Assembly (NCBI GenBank): GCA_010909165.1
Contig: MU008177.1
Location: 930,001 to 994,000, forward strand
DNA: 64,000 nucleotides
From: Anthoceros angustus
Taxonomy: Eukaryota; Streptophyta; Anthocerotopsida; Anthocerotales; Anthocerotaceae
Direction of reading: 5' to 3'
Each line of letters starts with the position of its first letter. Position 1 is the first letter of the stretch. The notes beneath the pieces are model-generated. The model was not told the origin of the DNA. It was given only the letters and a program-made list of their open reading frames with translations, and ran no database searches. Below, piece by piece: positions 36,209 through 49,308 of the stretch. The translations under genes were made by a program, and so were the position numbers.

Positions 36209-37378
36209 TAGCTCGGAGGAAGATTCGTCGAGAGATGAGCGTAGAAGGAGAGAAAGAAGGAAACGAAAATGAGTGGGAACTAAGACGCGCAGGAAAGGAG
36301 CTGTATATGCAAAGAAGGACGCGGAGTGTGTGAGAAGAGAGGTGGAAACAAAAAAAAGGTGGAGCAACAAGGAACAAGATGGAGGAAATGATGATCAAAC
36401 CGAGAAACTTCATCTCAATGCCATAAAAGACCACGAGAGGAGAAGGGCTACGGAGCGCTCTTTCTCAACTTGCAGGGCACTCGAGGTCGAACTGTCACAA
36501 GTGCAACTGGCTACGAGGAAGAGGAGGAGGAGATGTGCTTGGAAGATACATACCAAATTCAAGAGGCGACACCATTGGCACCAAGACTTTGTACCCCTCA
36601 AGTTTACGAAACTCATGCATGGGCATTCGCAATCGATGGCAAGGAACCCCGCAAATGAGTGCCATTCAATTACTTGCCGAGGATTCGGCATCTTGCCAGT
36701 GCCCCTCCGCATCTCGTGGGAATGGTGATTTTGAGAGGTCAGGTGTGGATTGCAAGCAATCGTGCGGGCGTGCCTCGCCGATAAGAAAACATGTGAGGAT
36801 TGCTCAACCTCCTGACGGCAACCCACCCACCCATACAAGAAATGCTGCAAATGCAAGTCAAGATGCGCTCATGGCGTATGGGAGGATTCCGAGGCCAGTC
36901 GAGGAGCCCGGAAGGTTTGGGGATATGGATAGTGGGTATTATGAAACTCCGCCATGGCCGTCGAACGCGAGAGAGGAAGGCGACACCCTAAGAAGGGGGA
37001 ACGGGGAAGAAGAGAAAGAAGGAAGATTGGGAGCCTCCATAACATCCAGTGAGGAGGAAGTCGTCTTCATCAGAGGAAGGAAAGGGGTCCAACCACAAAA
37101 TGCCAACGAGGACTCGATGCAAACGAAAAGGGAGGCATGAATCCCGGATGGGGGCAACGAACGCACACCCCAACGCAATTGCGATTTTGGGGCACCAATG
37201 TAACCCCTTAGCAATGAACCCGCTGGATTCGAGGTGACGTGCGAAAAGAAGACCGAGGGAGTGGAACTCGAGTCGACACATCTGGCGAAAAACCCGCGGA
37301 GAGGATGAGTTAGGCGTTTCCGCCAGATGTCGAAGGAAGTCATGGAGATGATCCGAGAGGAATCGAATGCACCACCAC

Positions 37379-37413
37379 CCAACCCACCCACCCACCCACC
37401 CACCCACCCACCC
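37379..37413. repeat. CCCA microsatellite
   Basis: About eight CCCA units inside the gypsy interior, coding for Pro-Pro-Thr-His repeats in the plus frame. Confidence 0.9.
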
Positions 37414-38752
37414 ATCCTGCTTCACGACCGCGACACGGAGCTACCGTTGTTGAAACGAGTGGGGTGGCGCGAGAGGAGAACACCATGTCCCTTTCAATCG
37501 CGGAGGCCATCATGGACCAAAATTCATGATAACATTTGGACTCTTCTCGTGGACAATCCGAGGTACCGCCAGCAGATCCGCATTGAAGGCAAGACAACCC
37601 AAGAAGAGGCCCTTCCCAAAACAAGGCCGAGGCCCTTGCAGAACATGGTGGCCATGGTGACCAAGGTCCCGCTGAGCGCAGATAGAAATCTCGGATGCGT
37701 TATCAAGAAAGTACCTCGGATTCGGTCCGGGGTCAACATCATGACGGAGGAGCGTTAATGGAGATAGAACACACATCCAAGGTCTGCGTCTTGCGGACAT
37801 GTCCATGATGACACCGGGGAGCCGATCGAGTTCTAACCCATATTGGTACCATTCCGCACCTTATGGACTATGTGGTCATCAAACGTAAAGCTCCCGGATA
37901 TGACGTTTTGATTGGCCGGACGTGGATGGGGTACTGCACCTTCAAGTGGGCAAGGAAGGAAGTGGGCTTCAAACCTGGACTGGGACCCCAAGGTTAAGGA
38001 AGGGAGGATATGTTTATCTTGGAGTCGAGATACGACGCAGGAGAGACGCCACGGAAAGATGGCTATACCTCTGTAGAAGACACATTTGGGGAGGAGGATG
38101 AGAAAGAGAAGTTCCCGCTTTGCCCACATTTCTTGGTCGGATGAAGAGCGGGACTATCGAAGAGACATTCCCACTCCATCACTGGTGGGTTGTTATGGAG
38201 TGACAGCTTGATCTGACTGTGGAAGGTACTTGCTAGTGGAAGGTGGAGCAGCTTGTGGAAGGTGGTGGGACGGATGTGGAAGTTCTTGTTCCCGATGAAG
38301 CTTTGTTCATGGCGAGATGGAGGGGCGGCCGCGAATCGGAAGACGGCAAGTGATGGTGGTACAAAGAATGAGAAGGGAGATCCGGATACACCAGCCTACT
38401 TATTCGAAATATTTGAGTTCCCGAATCGGGCAGCATCCTGGACCTTTCAAGGCAACAAGATGCCTCGCATTATTCGAGTCCATTTGTCCGCCAGAGGCTT
38501 ATATCGAGGGACCGACGGAAGAGAAAGGTTGTGGGTGGTACCGTGACTTGGACCTACCATATGACAATGACATATATGCACTTTCTGCAAGCTTCACCTT
38601 CGATGGATGGGGCCATATAAAGTCCTTGAAGTTTTCGCAAATGGCTCCATACCCAGGCTAGATTAGGCGACCCCTACCAACCAGGTCAACGGTTGGAGAG
38701 TCAAGAAATATTACATGAGTTGGCGAGGGCGCCAACAAATGAGAAGGGAGTA

Positions 38753-40791
38753 TGTAAACGATCCGTATTGGAAACTCCTGTTGGATTGTGTCTTTGAGTG
38801 ATTTTTGTTTTTTTTGTTAAGTTTGGTGTCAAGAAGAGCTAGGTTATGAGTAGGAAGGGATATTTATAGTAGAAAGTGTCCTTGGCCTATGAGTTTTGGG
38901 GTTGTTTCGTGGGTTAATAATAATCGGTCCTTGGACTATGAACTCGATACTCCTTGGCCTTTGGTCTTGGAATATTTAATAAAAGGCCTATATATGGGGG
39001 GGGTCCCCATATTTGGCAGGTCCGTAGGCTAGAGGTCGAACCAACCGCAGAGTTGAAAGTGTGTGGTCGCCGATCGGGGACTATGTTTCAAGACGGCGAA
39101 CGGCGGTCGTGGAAGGAAGGAGCGCTGAAGAAGAAGTGGTAGCGAAGCCACATATCGAGAGTTTCCGGGAAATATAACCCTAAGGGAACTCGGAAGGCAA
39201 GGCGCGGGCGGCAGCGGGTAGCTCGAGATCTCGAGGGCACGAGCTGCACGAGGTCAGGCAGCCGTGGCGGCGGAGCTCGCGATTCTGGAAGGAAGAAACC
39301 CTGGGGGACTGACCAAGTTGGAGATTCTGAGGCGAGCTATCAGCAATTCGAGGCGCCATGGGCAGTTAGGTTTTTGCAGGAGCATAGCGCCCAAGGCCGC
39401 AGCGGAAATTTCGATCGCCCAATGGCCAAATATGGACCATTGGAGGGTCCGAGGTGGAGGATTGGTGAGGGATTGGGATCATGGAAAAATGGTGGAGAGT
39501 TTATGGGAGGATTTACCAGACCAGGAACGAGGAAGGAGGACCCATAAATTCAGCAAAGAAGGACGAAGGGCCAGCGACCAAATCGGAGGGGGAGTGGAGA
39601 TAACATGGGCGGGGAGTAGTGGCATCCTAGGAATAGAACTTTGGATAGGATGCCATCCTAGACCTAAGGCCGTCCGAAATTGTAGGGGCGTCTCTTCGCG
39701 TTCAGCCGATTTTAGGACCTGGGAAGTCTGATGGGCTATGACGCCCCTAGCAATTGTATAAAGGGGCTTGGTTGTGCCCCTCACATCAGATAATTCCTGG
39801 TTGAGATCCCCACGCTGCCTGTGGCTGGTTGGAGACGTCCGATCGACGGAGGTGGTGTGCGCGAGACGCTCCTAGGGGTGGTCGAGAGCTTGCTCCGCAA
39901 CCGGGGGGAAGGGGGGTGATAGAGCGCTCTTTGCTGACAACGGAGGAGGAAACCAAGGGATTGGCGCGGGCGGGTCTGGAGCTTGCTCAACGCTGGCCGT
40001 GACGCCGGGGTTCTTCTTTCCTTCACCCTTGTTCCCAGTTGTGTTCAAATTGAGAGAGAAGTGTTGAGTGGATGGTTGGAAGCCCGCGAATTGAGGGAGA
40101 GAGAGAGAGAGAAGATTGGGTGAAGGAGTGATCAACAGACGCTGCGCGAGGTGTAAGAGGAGTTGAGAAGGGAACTAATTGAGAGACTAATGTGGAGATT
40201 TGTGTGGATCCAAAAGAATCCAAACCGGTCTTGGTGGAAGTGTGCACAAGAGGAAACAGCGTTCCTTGTAAAATTGTGTGAGTGTGGCGCCCTTTGTGTG
40301 TGTGTGAAGCGGTGAGGGATTTGTGGAACTTTGGTCCCTAGGAATCGGTGTGTGTGTGCATGAAGTGTGGAGTGCAAATAAAGTCTGATCTGCGGCATGG
40401 ACGCGCGGGGATCCGCGGCGCCGTGCGCCGGAAATAAGTCGCTAGGGTTTGGCGTGGGACCCACCTCGGTAGTCGAAGCAACTACCCGGTAGTGGTGAGA
40501 GCCACCGCGTCGTGGAATAAGATTCGTGGAATAAGATTTGTGGTCGTGGAATAAGATTCGTGGTTGTGGAATAAGATCATGGTAGTTAGACAAGTCGGGA
40601 GGTAGTAGTAGTTGAGTAGATAGGTAAGAGGAGTAATAGTGTAAGTCCCGACTTAGGTGAAGGTCGATGGCGATAGAAGTTAGCGTCTCTTGGCACAAAC
40701 CATTCCCTTGGGAGCGAATCCTAAGCCTACAACGACATTGAGGGTGAATGTGGACCTCACGGTGTCCCTAGACACAAATTCACACTCCACA
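38753..40791 (+). repeat. Gypsy 3' LTR
   Basis: Same TGTAAACG start and CACTCCACA end as the left LTR. Differences are mostly short indels in GC-rich spots and fewer GTGGAATAAGATT units (40511-40576). Confidence 0.9.
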
Positions 40792-41046
40792 GCGACTCCA
40801 ACCATCGCGCCGCGGTGTTCTCTTCAGCGCCTAACCTGTCACAATGTCAGGGCATCCGTTAAGAGGTGTGTTCTCCCTCTCTTGGATCCCCCAACCGACG
40901 CTTACCTTTTAAGCTGGCTGAAGTGGAGCGAGCAACCGTTCTGGAGGACATAGGCTTCACCAAAAATCTTGATCTCCTGTTGAAGAAGCGACTTAACCCG
41001 GCTACGCTAACACCTGGTTACCCACTGCACCACACAAGAGATCACG

Positions 41047-42690
41047 ATGTCTGGTTCCGGTGGAGGTTCGGGTTCTGGTGGTCCATCTCCACCACCACCC
41101 TCTCCTCCATCTCCGCCGTTGCCTCCTCCTCCACCATCCTCTCCTCCTCAGACTCCGTTCCCTCAACAACCCTCCTACACCGTTGAATTTAAGGAGTGGG
41201 ACCGCTTCAACGGTACCAAATTCGAAGTTTGGCGTGTGCGCATGACTTCTGCTCTACAGGCCAGACACGTGTGGGGAGTTGTTAGTGGCACTGATAGAAC
41301 CTCCCGCCATGCTTGCTACAGGATGACAAAGACAGATGGCAGAACTTAAATGATGTCGCGCGTGCTTTCCTCATCAGTGGGCTGGATGAAGTCCTCGTGC
41401 CTGACATTGCTTATCTCCTCAAAGCCGACGAGATCTGGAAGCAGCTCCTCCAGACGTACGAAGCAAGGAACATTCTTACCTTGTGTGCAGTGCGTGGGGA
41501 ACTCTTCTCTCTCCGCTTGAAGGAAGGGGAGAAGGTGTCACCTTTCAACCTTCGTTTCCGCCAGCTAAGAGCTCAACTTCTCAACCTTGGTTCATCGTTT
41601 CCTGAACTGGATGCTGTTGCCCAGTTCCTTTCTTCTCTACCTCCCAGCTACCAGACCTTTGTCTCTGGCTATGGTGCTTCCATACGCGCAGCTGACAAGG
41701 CAGTGGCTGCTGGGAAGGCCGCCCGAATCAGTTTTACTGATGTAGTCGGGGCCCTCTTACAAGAAGAGCAAAGTCGAGCACACTCTGGTCAGCACGGTCG
41801 CATCAAAGTGGACAAGGTGCTCTACACAAAGGGGCGGAACTTTGATAGGGGAAAATCAAATACCTCTGGAGCCGGACCTTCTAAGCTTGCTCCAAACAAA
41901 CGGACTGGTACTTGCAACTGGTGTGGCATTCAGGGCCACTGGGAACGAGAGTGTCGGAAGAAGAAATCAGGTGAACCGCGTAAAGCTGAGAAGCCCTATC
42001 GTTTGGCTGAAGCACACGTGGTTGCCAAGGACAGAACTTCCTCTTCCACCGCTGGCAAGCCACCAGTGGTAATGACGGTTTGTTTCTCGTCCTCTGCAGC
42101 ATCCACTCCACATCGCTGGTACCTAGACTCGGGTGCCACTTCCCACATCTGCAATGACAAGTCGTTTTTGAGTCATTTCCGGTCATCTCAGACGTCTGAC
42201 AAAGTGCTGTTAGGGGATGAGGTTACGCGTACCGGCTTGCGCATTGAGGGCTCTGGCTCATGTCGTTTTCGTCTTCATGATGGCTCAGTTCTTCACCTTG
42301 ACAACGTCCTGTACGTCCCACAGATGGCTAAGCACCTTCTATTAGTTAGCCAGCTCATGTCCTTACATATGTACAACCTGCTATTCACGTCTTCTAGCTG
42401 TTTGCTTAAGAAGAGTGGGGAAGGAGGTCAGGTCGTAGCAAAAGGACATTTGGTTCACGATCTTTATCAACTAGACTTGCAGTGCATACCTGTTGCCACT
42501 GCTCACGTTGCCCAACTATCACAGTCTGCACAGGCCAGTCTTTGGCATGCTCGATTGGGTCACGCTAATCATGACAAGTTGATAAAGATGTCTAACGGTC
42601 TAGAGGTTACCTCTCATGCTATAGAGAGCCACTTCCAAAGTGCTTCAAATCCTTGCCACTTTGTGATGCCTGCGTGATAGCCAAGCAAAA
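41047..42690 (+). pseudogene. Copia A Gag, zinc knuckle, protease and pre-integrase (frameshifted)
   Basis: Gag begins MSGSGGGSGSGG followed by a long proline tract, then FKEWDRFNGTKFEVWRVRM. A shift near 41325 moves to the frame that carries the rest of Gag, the CCHC knuckle CNWCGIQGHWEREC, and the protease WYLDSGATSHICNDKSFL. The pre-integrase part LWHARLGHANHDKL is nearby. The frame is lost just before the nested copia, whose target duplication AAAAG lies at 42687-42691. The host reading resumes at 49309 (CDACVIAKQK joins KEIPFPK). Confidence 0.85.
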
Positions 42691-42691
42691 G

Positions 42692-42919
42692 TAACAATAT
42701 TATATAGATTATGTAGAAATAAATCACATCATTAAGTAATTACATTGTATATCAAGAAAGGGGTTAAAGTGCTTATGCATAAAAGACAACTTAAACTAAA
42801 TGTGAAAAGACATAACGTTTCTCAAGCGCCGTAACCCTAATGAACGGTCATGTACTATAGCTTTAACTAAACCCAATTAATACAACCCTAATCATGACTC
42901 CAACACATCTATTCTGTTA
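42692..42919 (-). repeat. Copia B 3' LTR
   Basis: 228 bp, TAACAATATT...ATTCTGTTA on the plus strand; differs from the other LTR by only a few bases (for example GCGCCG against GCGACG). Confidence 0.93.
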
Positions 42920-43899
42920 CTCCCACTTGTTGATCATGATTTAATTGTGATCCTCCGAGCCTCTGCGGCTCGTGGGCCGGAGTTCACCGTGTATTGATTC
43001 TTCTAGCGCCATAGCCCGCTTCTCTTATGGCCGGTTGCCTTCTAGCCATATCGAGCAAGATGCCTTGTTCCGGTGTGAAGACGGCACAAATGAGGTGCGC
43101 CTTCCTCTTACGCATACTTCCTAAGTCTCTTACTCTCGAGGTGCTAGCGCAAGATTGCCGCTTTTCACCATGTCTCCGTCCTCGTCGGTCCGATCTGCTC
43201 TCAAGCGCCAGCTCAACCTCGTGACGCCCGGGCGATTCTTGCAAGAACAAGCCCCAAGTGAGCTCCGCTGCAAAGCCGCAAAGAGAGGAAGAGGACGCCC
43301 AAGGGAACCACAAGGCATCTTAGAGAAAGAAGAGCCGCGGTGACAAGTCCGTGAAGAAGCATCCGTTGAGTACCGATCAAGATGAAGCTCAGCCCTCACT
43401 GCCTCTGAAATTTCCTAGGCCCAACGATTATCTACGGAGACTAAAGCGGTGAGTTATGCAACTCTTGCTCGTCCTCAAACGCAATCACAAGACTGACTAT
43501 GGAAGAGTCGAGATCATCATGAAGCGTGTTGATGTGCGTCGCGCCTACCGAGACGCGTTGTAAGCATATATCGTAAGTCCCCTTTGCCGTTTACATCCTG
43601 CTGTTTCCATTTATCGACCAAGCCTTAGCCATCGATTGCTAACTACTCCCTTTGTCTCCGAAGGTTCCAACTTGAGGATTGAAGAAGAGGAAGACCTTGA
43701 AGCAGAGGAGAGGATTTCCTATGAAGAGCGTAGGAAACGTAATTCTCCAAGGTCGATGAGAGCTTCTCATCCGTTAGCGACTACGGAAAAGATTCATATG
43801 AGGATGAATCGCCTCGAGTCTTCTGATATGGAGAGGAGGTTACTCCTCGGATCCTAGTTTCGACTCGGTTTTAGGTTTGCTTGGATTAGACCTTGTTGG

Positions 43900-46800
43900 T
43901 AGTTGAGGTCAAGAACTCGCTTGAGTCCCCAAGCCCCAAACTCGAACATGTTTGTTGTGAGCTCTTTTGCCTTAGTGTATGTCCACAGGATTGTCTTGAG
44001 TCGGTACATATTGCGCTTCAATTTTTCCTGTTGTCACCAGACCTCTGATGTAGTGGTATTCGACCTCCACATGTTTCGTGCGTGCATGAAACACCGGGTT
44101 CTTAGCAAGTGACATGGAACCCTGATTGTCTGTGTTAATTGCTGTACAGGTGGGAATTGGTATACCCAAGTCTGGAAGAGTAACTTACCACACAATTTCT
44201 TTAGCTGCTCAGACTCTATACTCTGCTTGATCGAGGATAAAGCCACGATGGGCTGTTTTTGCTCGACCATCAGATGTCCTCCAAGAATCGATATGACATA
44301 GCCGAGATTTTCTTTATCATCACTGCATAGTCAGTCGTCCAGAAACTTCAAGGTCTAGGGTTTTCCTTCTCATGTTTGTATGTCGATGCCCATGTTGGTG
44401 TGCCTTTTAGGTATCGGAAGACACGTTTCAAACTAGTCCAGTGTTCTTGACCTGGATTCTCCAAGAATTGCGAGAAACGCTTGTGGTGTAGGCAACTTCT
44501 AACCTTGTTGTGTTTGAAGCATATATCAACTTCCCAACACCACGCCTGTAAGGAATTCCCTCATATGTTCCTTTTCTTCTTGTGTTGAAGGGACATGAGC
44601 TTGCTAAGCCTCGATCCTGTGGGCATGGGTGTTGCGGCAGTTTGGCATCCTTGAGGCCAAGTTGCTCTGCACTTTCCAGAGATATCTAGGGCATGTAAGT
44701 GTCATAATCCTAGCCTGCCTATTTCTTTGTATGTGTATACCAAGGCAGCTATGTAAAGGTCCAAGATGGACATTTTGAATCTCTTAGCAAGCATGTCATT
44801 ATTTTCTTTATAAAGTCCTGTTGTGTAATCAAGTCGTCAACGATACCGCCCAATGTGATTACATCTTCTTTTCAGAAATGTAGAGGCTACTGCGCAAGGC
44901 TTTTAGTGAAGTCTAGGGCTTGGAGTTCGAGTCCAACTCGCATTCCACTTCATAGCATTGTTTAAGACCATACGGACTTGATAAGTCTGCATACATGGTC
45001 CTCTTTCCTTCCACCTCAAAACCGGAGGTTCGCATGTATATCTCGTGTCCAGCCTTTCCATGCAAGAAGGCGCTTTAACGTCATACATTTGCGTTCATAA
45101 TCATTGTATGTTGATACCGCAAGGAGGACAGTGTGGCTAGTTTTACAACGGGAGCGAAAGTCTCTAAGTAATCAAGTCCGAGAATCAGAGAATCCTCTTG
45201 CTACTAGCCTAGCTTTGTACCTCAAAGGTACCATCATTTCACCTTTAATTTGAAGACCCATTTACAAGACACCATTTTCCGCCAGGTAATTTTGCTATCT
45301 CCCATGTGCCATTTTCTATGAGCGAGTCATATTCTAAGCGTATAGCTTTCTCCCACTCCTTGTGATCGTCTAGTCAACGCCTCGGCGGGTTTGAGGTTCT
45401 ATGGGATCAAGAGAGGTTGCGCGACCCTCACATTATGGGAAGAAGTTCAAGTCAGGCACAATAATAATCGGGGTCTTCACACGAGTAGGATATCGCGGAC
45501 GAGTTCGCTCGGGAGGTGCTTCATCGGGTTCATCGTATGTCCTCAAGCGTGTCATCGCCGTATCAAGCTATGGGGTCGGTTGAAAGACATCGGGTTGTGT
45601 ATCATCGCGTCGAGGAGGAAATTGATCTGTATGGTGTTGCGGGCATAGTGGTCGTCATCTAGAGCTTGTGCATCGCATATTCCCCACCGGCGAGCAATAT
45701 TCTCAAGTGGAGCTAGACGAGTGCCATGGTCGGAAAGATCAAAATGAGTGATCGAGATGTCATCCGCGCCGTCATCTGGAGGATGTCGTGCTCCCACAAG
45801 CCCAAGTCGTGCCTCATTAAAGGTAACACTCAGCATAAATAACTTTGTTGGTGGGAACATCATACGGTTTGTATGCTTTTATGCCCTCTGTATATCCCTG
45901 ATGAGTAGCTTTCTAGCTTTGTCTCGAAAGCTTCTTCCGCTTCTCTTTAGGGATAAAGGCGTAGGCAAGGCAACCAAAGGTCCTTAAATGTTTAAGAGAT
46001 GGCTTCCTTCCTGAACACCTCATATGGGGTCTCCGTAGTTAGTAGGTAACTTGCGTGAGGTAAGTTGAAGTCATAAGGGCCTCACCCAATATGGCAGCAG
46101 CGTCATGGAGCAAAGAGGAGGTCATTTCACAATGTGAGGTTGAGGCGCTCGCCACCCCGTTCTGCGTGGAGTGTAGACAAGCGTGAGTCATCTACCTATT
46201 CCTTCATCCTTGCAATAGGCCTGGAATTCATGTGATGTGAATTCCCCACCATTATCGATCTTAAGGTTTTGTTTGCTTCCCAGTCCGTTGAAACTTGATA
46301 TACTCCTTGAAGTAGGAGAAACACTCGCTCTTACATTTCGGGATGTATGTGGTGACAAATCTGCTCTTGTCATCGGTGAATGTGAGGAAATATTTTCCTC
46401 CACCAATTGAATCACAGGGAGAGGTCCACACATCTGTATGGACAAGTTCAAGAAGATCACTTGCGGTGAGGGGCCTGATTTTGAAGGCGCTTGATGTCTC
46501 TTAGAAAGAACACAAGCCTCACATAATGGAATTGAGGTCAAGGGACCAATGGGTCCATCTGGTAAAGGTCACTAGCACTAACTTTGCGGCTTTGCCATGT
46601 GTGGATGACCTAAGCGGGCATGCCACAACGAGATTTAGTTATCTGTTGCGATGCCTTGGAGACATCCTGTCGTGGGACTCAACTATTCCACTATTCAAAT
46701 GGAGACGAAAGTCATGGTCCAAGACCCATATGCAAGTACCTTCCTATGGTCAAATGCATCTATAATCGGCAATCTGTTCTAGTAAATAGCACATGGCTGC

Positions 46801-47428
46801 TATTATGCAGATCTTCTAAGCGAGATGAGGTTTCTTGTCATGTCGGTACATAGTAGACATCCTGCAATTTGAGGGTTAGTCCGGTGGAACGGCAAGTCTC
46901 TGATACCTCGAGAGACAAGAGACCTATCGTCTCAAGATACACATCGTCACAAGTGGCACAGTATGTTAAGAATGCGTTCTGTCAAAGCAAATATGAGTAT
47001 GGCTCACTGTCGAGATACCACTCTGCAGTGGGTTTAAAATATGCTTTGGCAGACAAGCATGTGGGTAGCAGAAGTGGACTTGCAAACTCCCTTGTCCCAA
47101 CTGTTAGGGCAGATGGAGTGTTTTGCTTCTTGACCACAATGTGTGTCTCAGCTGAAGATCCCTCCTTGCGAGGAATTCCAGCCTGCTTCTTCCGACACTC
47201 ACGTTCCCAATGGCCAGGTAACTTGCACCAGTTACAAGTACCTGCCTTTTTGGTTTTCTTGTATAGAGTGTTGGTTCCCTGTTGACCAGCACCCTTGAAA
47301 TTACTGCTTCCACCCTTTGAGAAGGTCCTTCTACCTCCTCGTCCTTGGTTGGATGTGTACAGGGCCTGCTGCTTCCCTGCACGCCTATAGTTGGTCTTGC
47401 TTGCTTCCTCTTGAAGCATTGAGCTCAC
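43900..47428 (-). pseudogene. Copia B Gag-Pol remains
   Basis: Minus-strand frames in order: 47428-46982 with CNWCKLPGHWEREC and WYLDS; 46541-46188 with CEACVLSKRHQAPS and KIDNGGEFTSHEF (integrase); 45088-44903 with RT traces (VKAPSCMERLDTRYTCEPP); 44270-43900 with the RNase H end (NTDNQGSMSLAKNPVFHART, then QYVPTQDNPVDI). Many stops show it is dead, although its LTRs are still alike. Confidence 0.8.
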
Positions 47429-49079
47429 CTGAAAAGCTCATCTCGGCATTTCCACACCTTGTTTCTTGGCTAACAATGTAGCTGTTCGGCAGGATGTGAA
47501 GTCACAAAGTGTGACCACGATTCGGAAGAGAAAGAAGGAGTCTCATCACCATTTCATCGTCTCCTATGGTGACTTTGGAGGCACCACAAGCCTTGAAGCT
47601 AGGGTCCCAAGGTACTCACGTGCTTTTCCACCGAGTCCCCATCCTTCATTCTCAAATTTTGGAAGTTTCGTAAAAGTCATTGCACCATGTTACGCCTCGT
47701 AGAGTTCCTTGAGGCGAGTTAGGATTTCGTGAAGTCTTCACCCAAGATCTGCCTCAACATTTCGGATGTTAGGCCAGCGTATGAGGTACTTTCTCCATCT
47801 TTTTAGCTAACCAACTGCCTTCGATATCCCTTCGCGGGATACTCTACATTTCCGTTGCATATTTAAGGAGGCCTCTCATCTCGAGAACACCCTCCATCCG
47901 GATGAGCCGATATCAAAGTCATTGCCATTGAACTGTCCTTTTCTTTGAAGGATTCACTACTACCAAAGTTAGAAGACAAGGTATCACCCATGTTTCGGGT
48001 ATAGACTCTTCTATGTGTTCGACTGCTTTATTGAAGACGTTTCCAAAATCGTCTAGATCACTTTCGATCGTTCCATTCATTATTACTTACGTGCATGTTG
48101 GTTTTGACGCGTTGCGGGGTTTGATCCCATGCAATCTGCGTCGCTATCCTAGCACTTCTCATCTCATATTTGTTATACGTAAGTTGAACATGAAGGACAA
48201 GAATTTGGTGAGTCAAACTTCCTTTCACGATTTGTTTTACTTACGTGCTTGCAGGCAATACCTCACGAATCTTTGGGTTAGACAACAACTCGGGTTTTAA
48301 TAGCATTACAAGTTTGTAATCTATATGTGCAAGTTCTTTTAAATCCGCAAATCGATACTAGTCGAAACATGACAAATTTGGTTGAATCTATTTTCAACAT
48401 TCCTATTGTTAGTTTCAAGGCCTGAACAATTGTGTTTACCGGTTGATTGTCGGCCGGTCATGAGGAAAGCTGCGTTGGTGTACAATTTGCAAGTGGTTGA
48501 TTTTGTACAACGCTCCTCTCCGTGAATGTCGGTCGAGTTATTGGGAGCAGCAATTCAAGTAGTGTGTTGAATGCTCCCTTGATGTCTCTGTGCGCGGTTG
48601 AGTCCTCTGGCTCCATTGTTGGACACACACATGTAATTGATTGGCAAGGTAAATCACGACTGACTCGTCGATTCCTAGGATTGTTGTTCCCCTAGGATTT
48701 TCCGGGAGCAAGGTAGATATAATTTGCCATGGCCTTGAGCCGATTGTTATATCTAAAATGCAGAATTTGCATTATAGAGATCCTTTTATATAAATCATAT
48801 ACACTAATCACTATTAGGCGGTTGTTCTAGTATCTGCATGGAATTGTCTAAACGACAATTTAATGGAAATGCATTAGAAAATCTACTGATTCAAGACGAT
48901 TCTGTTAGATTTTTCTAAAAGAAAATATCAGAAACTATTTTCTTGAAAATCTTCTTGTTTCTTTCTTTTGAACTCATTTTCAAAATAGGAAGACTAAAGA
49001 AGATAAATTGCACATTTTCTAGTGCAGAATTTCAATGCGCATCTTCCTAGATGCATTCTACAAAGTAAGCTCGATACCA

Positions 49080-49308
49080 TAACAATATTATATAGATTAT
49101 GTAGAAATAAATCACATCATTAAGTAATTACATTGTATATCAAGAAAGGGGTTAAAGTGCTTATGCATGAAAAGACAACTTAAACTAAATGTGAAAAGAC
49201 ATAACGTTTCTCAAGCGACGTAACCCTAATGAACGGTCATGAACTATAGCTTTAACTAAACCCAATTAATACAACCCTAATCATGACTCCAACACATCTA
49301 TTCTGTTA
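49080..49308 (-). repeat. Copia B 5' LTR
   Basis: 229 bp, same TAACA...TGTTA ends; on the minus strand it is followed by ATGGTATCGAGC. Confidence 0.93.

Larger units (their letters stand above)
33153..40791 (+). mobile_element. Tat/Athila-like Ty3/gypsy element with Gag but no RT or integrase
   Basis: Two long direct repeats, TGTAAACG...ACTCCACA, form 2043-bp and 2039-bp LTRs. The site duplication GCGAC is at 33148-33152 and 40792-40796. The primer-binding site TGGCGCTGTCGGGAA follows the left LTR, and a purine tract GAGAAGGGAG precedes the right LTR. The 3.56-kb interior has a Gag region and protease-like traces, but no RT, RNase H or integrase motif. It is therefore a non-autonomous element that would depend on a related autonomous one. 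Confidence 0.88.
42692..49308 (-). mobile_element. Copia B: minus-strand Ty1/copia nested in copia A
   Basis: Near-identical LTRs of 228-229 bp at 42692-42919 and 49080-49308, each with inverted ends TAACA...TGTTA. Target duplication AAAAG is at 42687-42691 and 49309-49313. On the minus strand the primer site TGGTATCGAGC (49079-49069) follows the 5' LTR and a purine tract precedes the 3' LTR. The pol order (Gag knuckle 47.2 kb, integrase 46.3 kb, RT 45 kb, RNase H 44 kb) agrees. All coding parts carry stops and shifts. About 1 kb between pol end and the 3' LTR (42920-43900) codes for nothing I recognise. Confidence 0.9.

Noticed and set aside
44890-44940. tRNA T-arm-like GGAGTTCGAGTCCAACTC
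   Set aside because: No acceptor, D or anticodon arm can be folded around it, and it lies inside copia B RT sequence.
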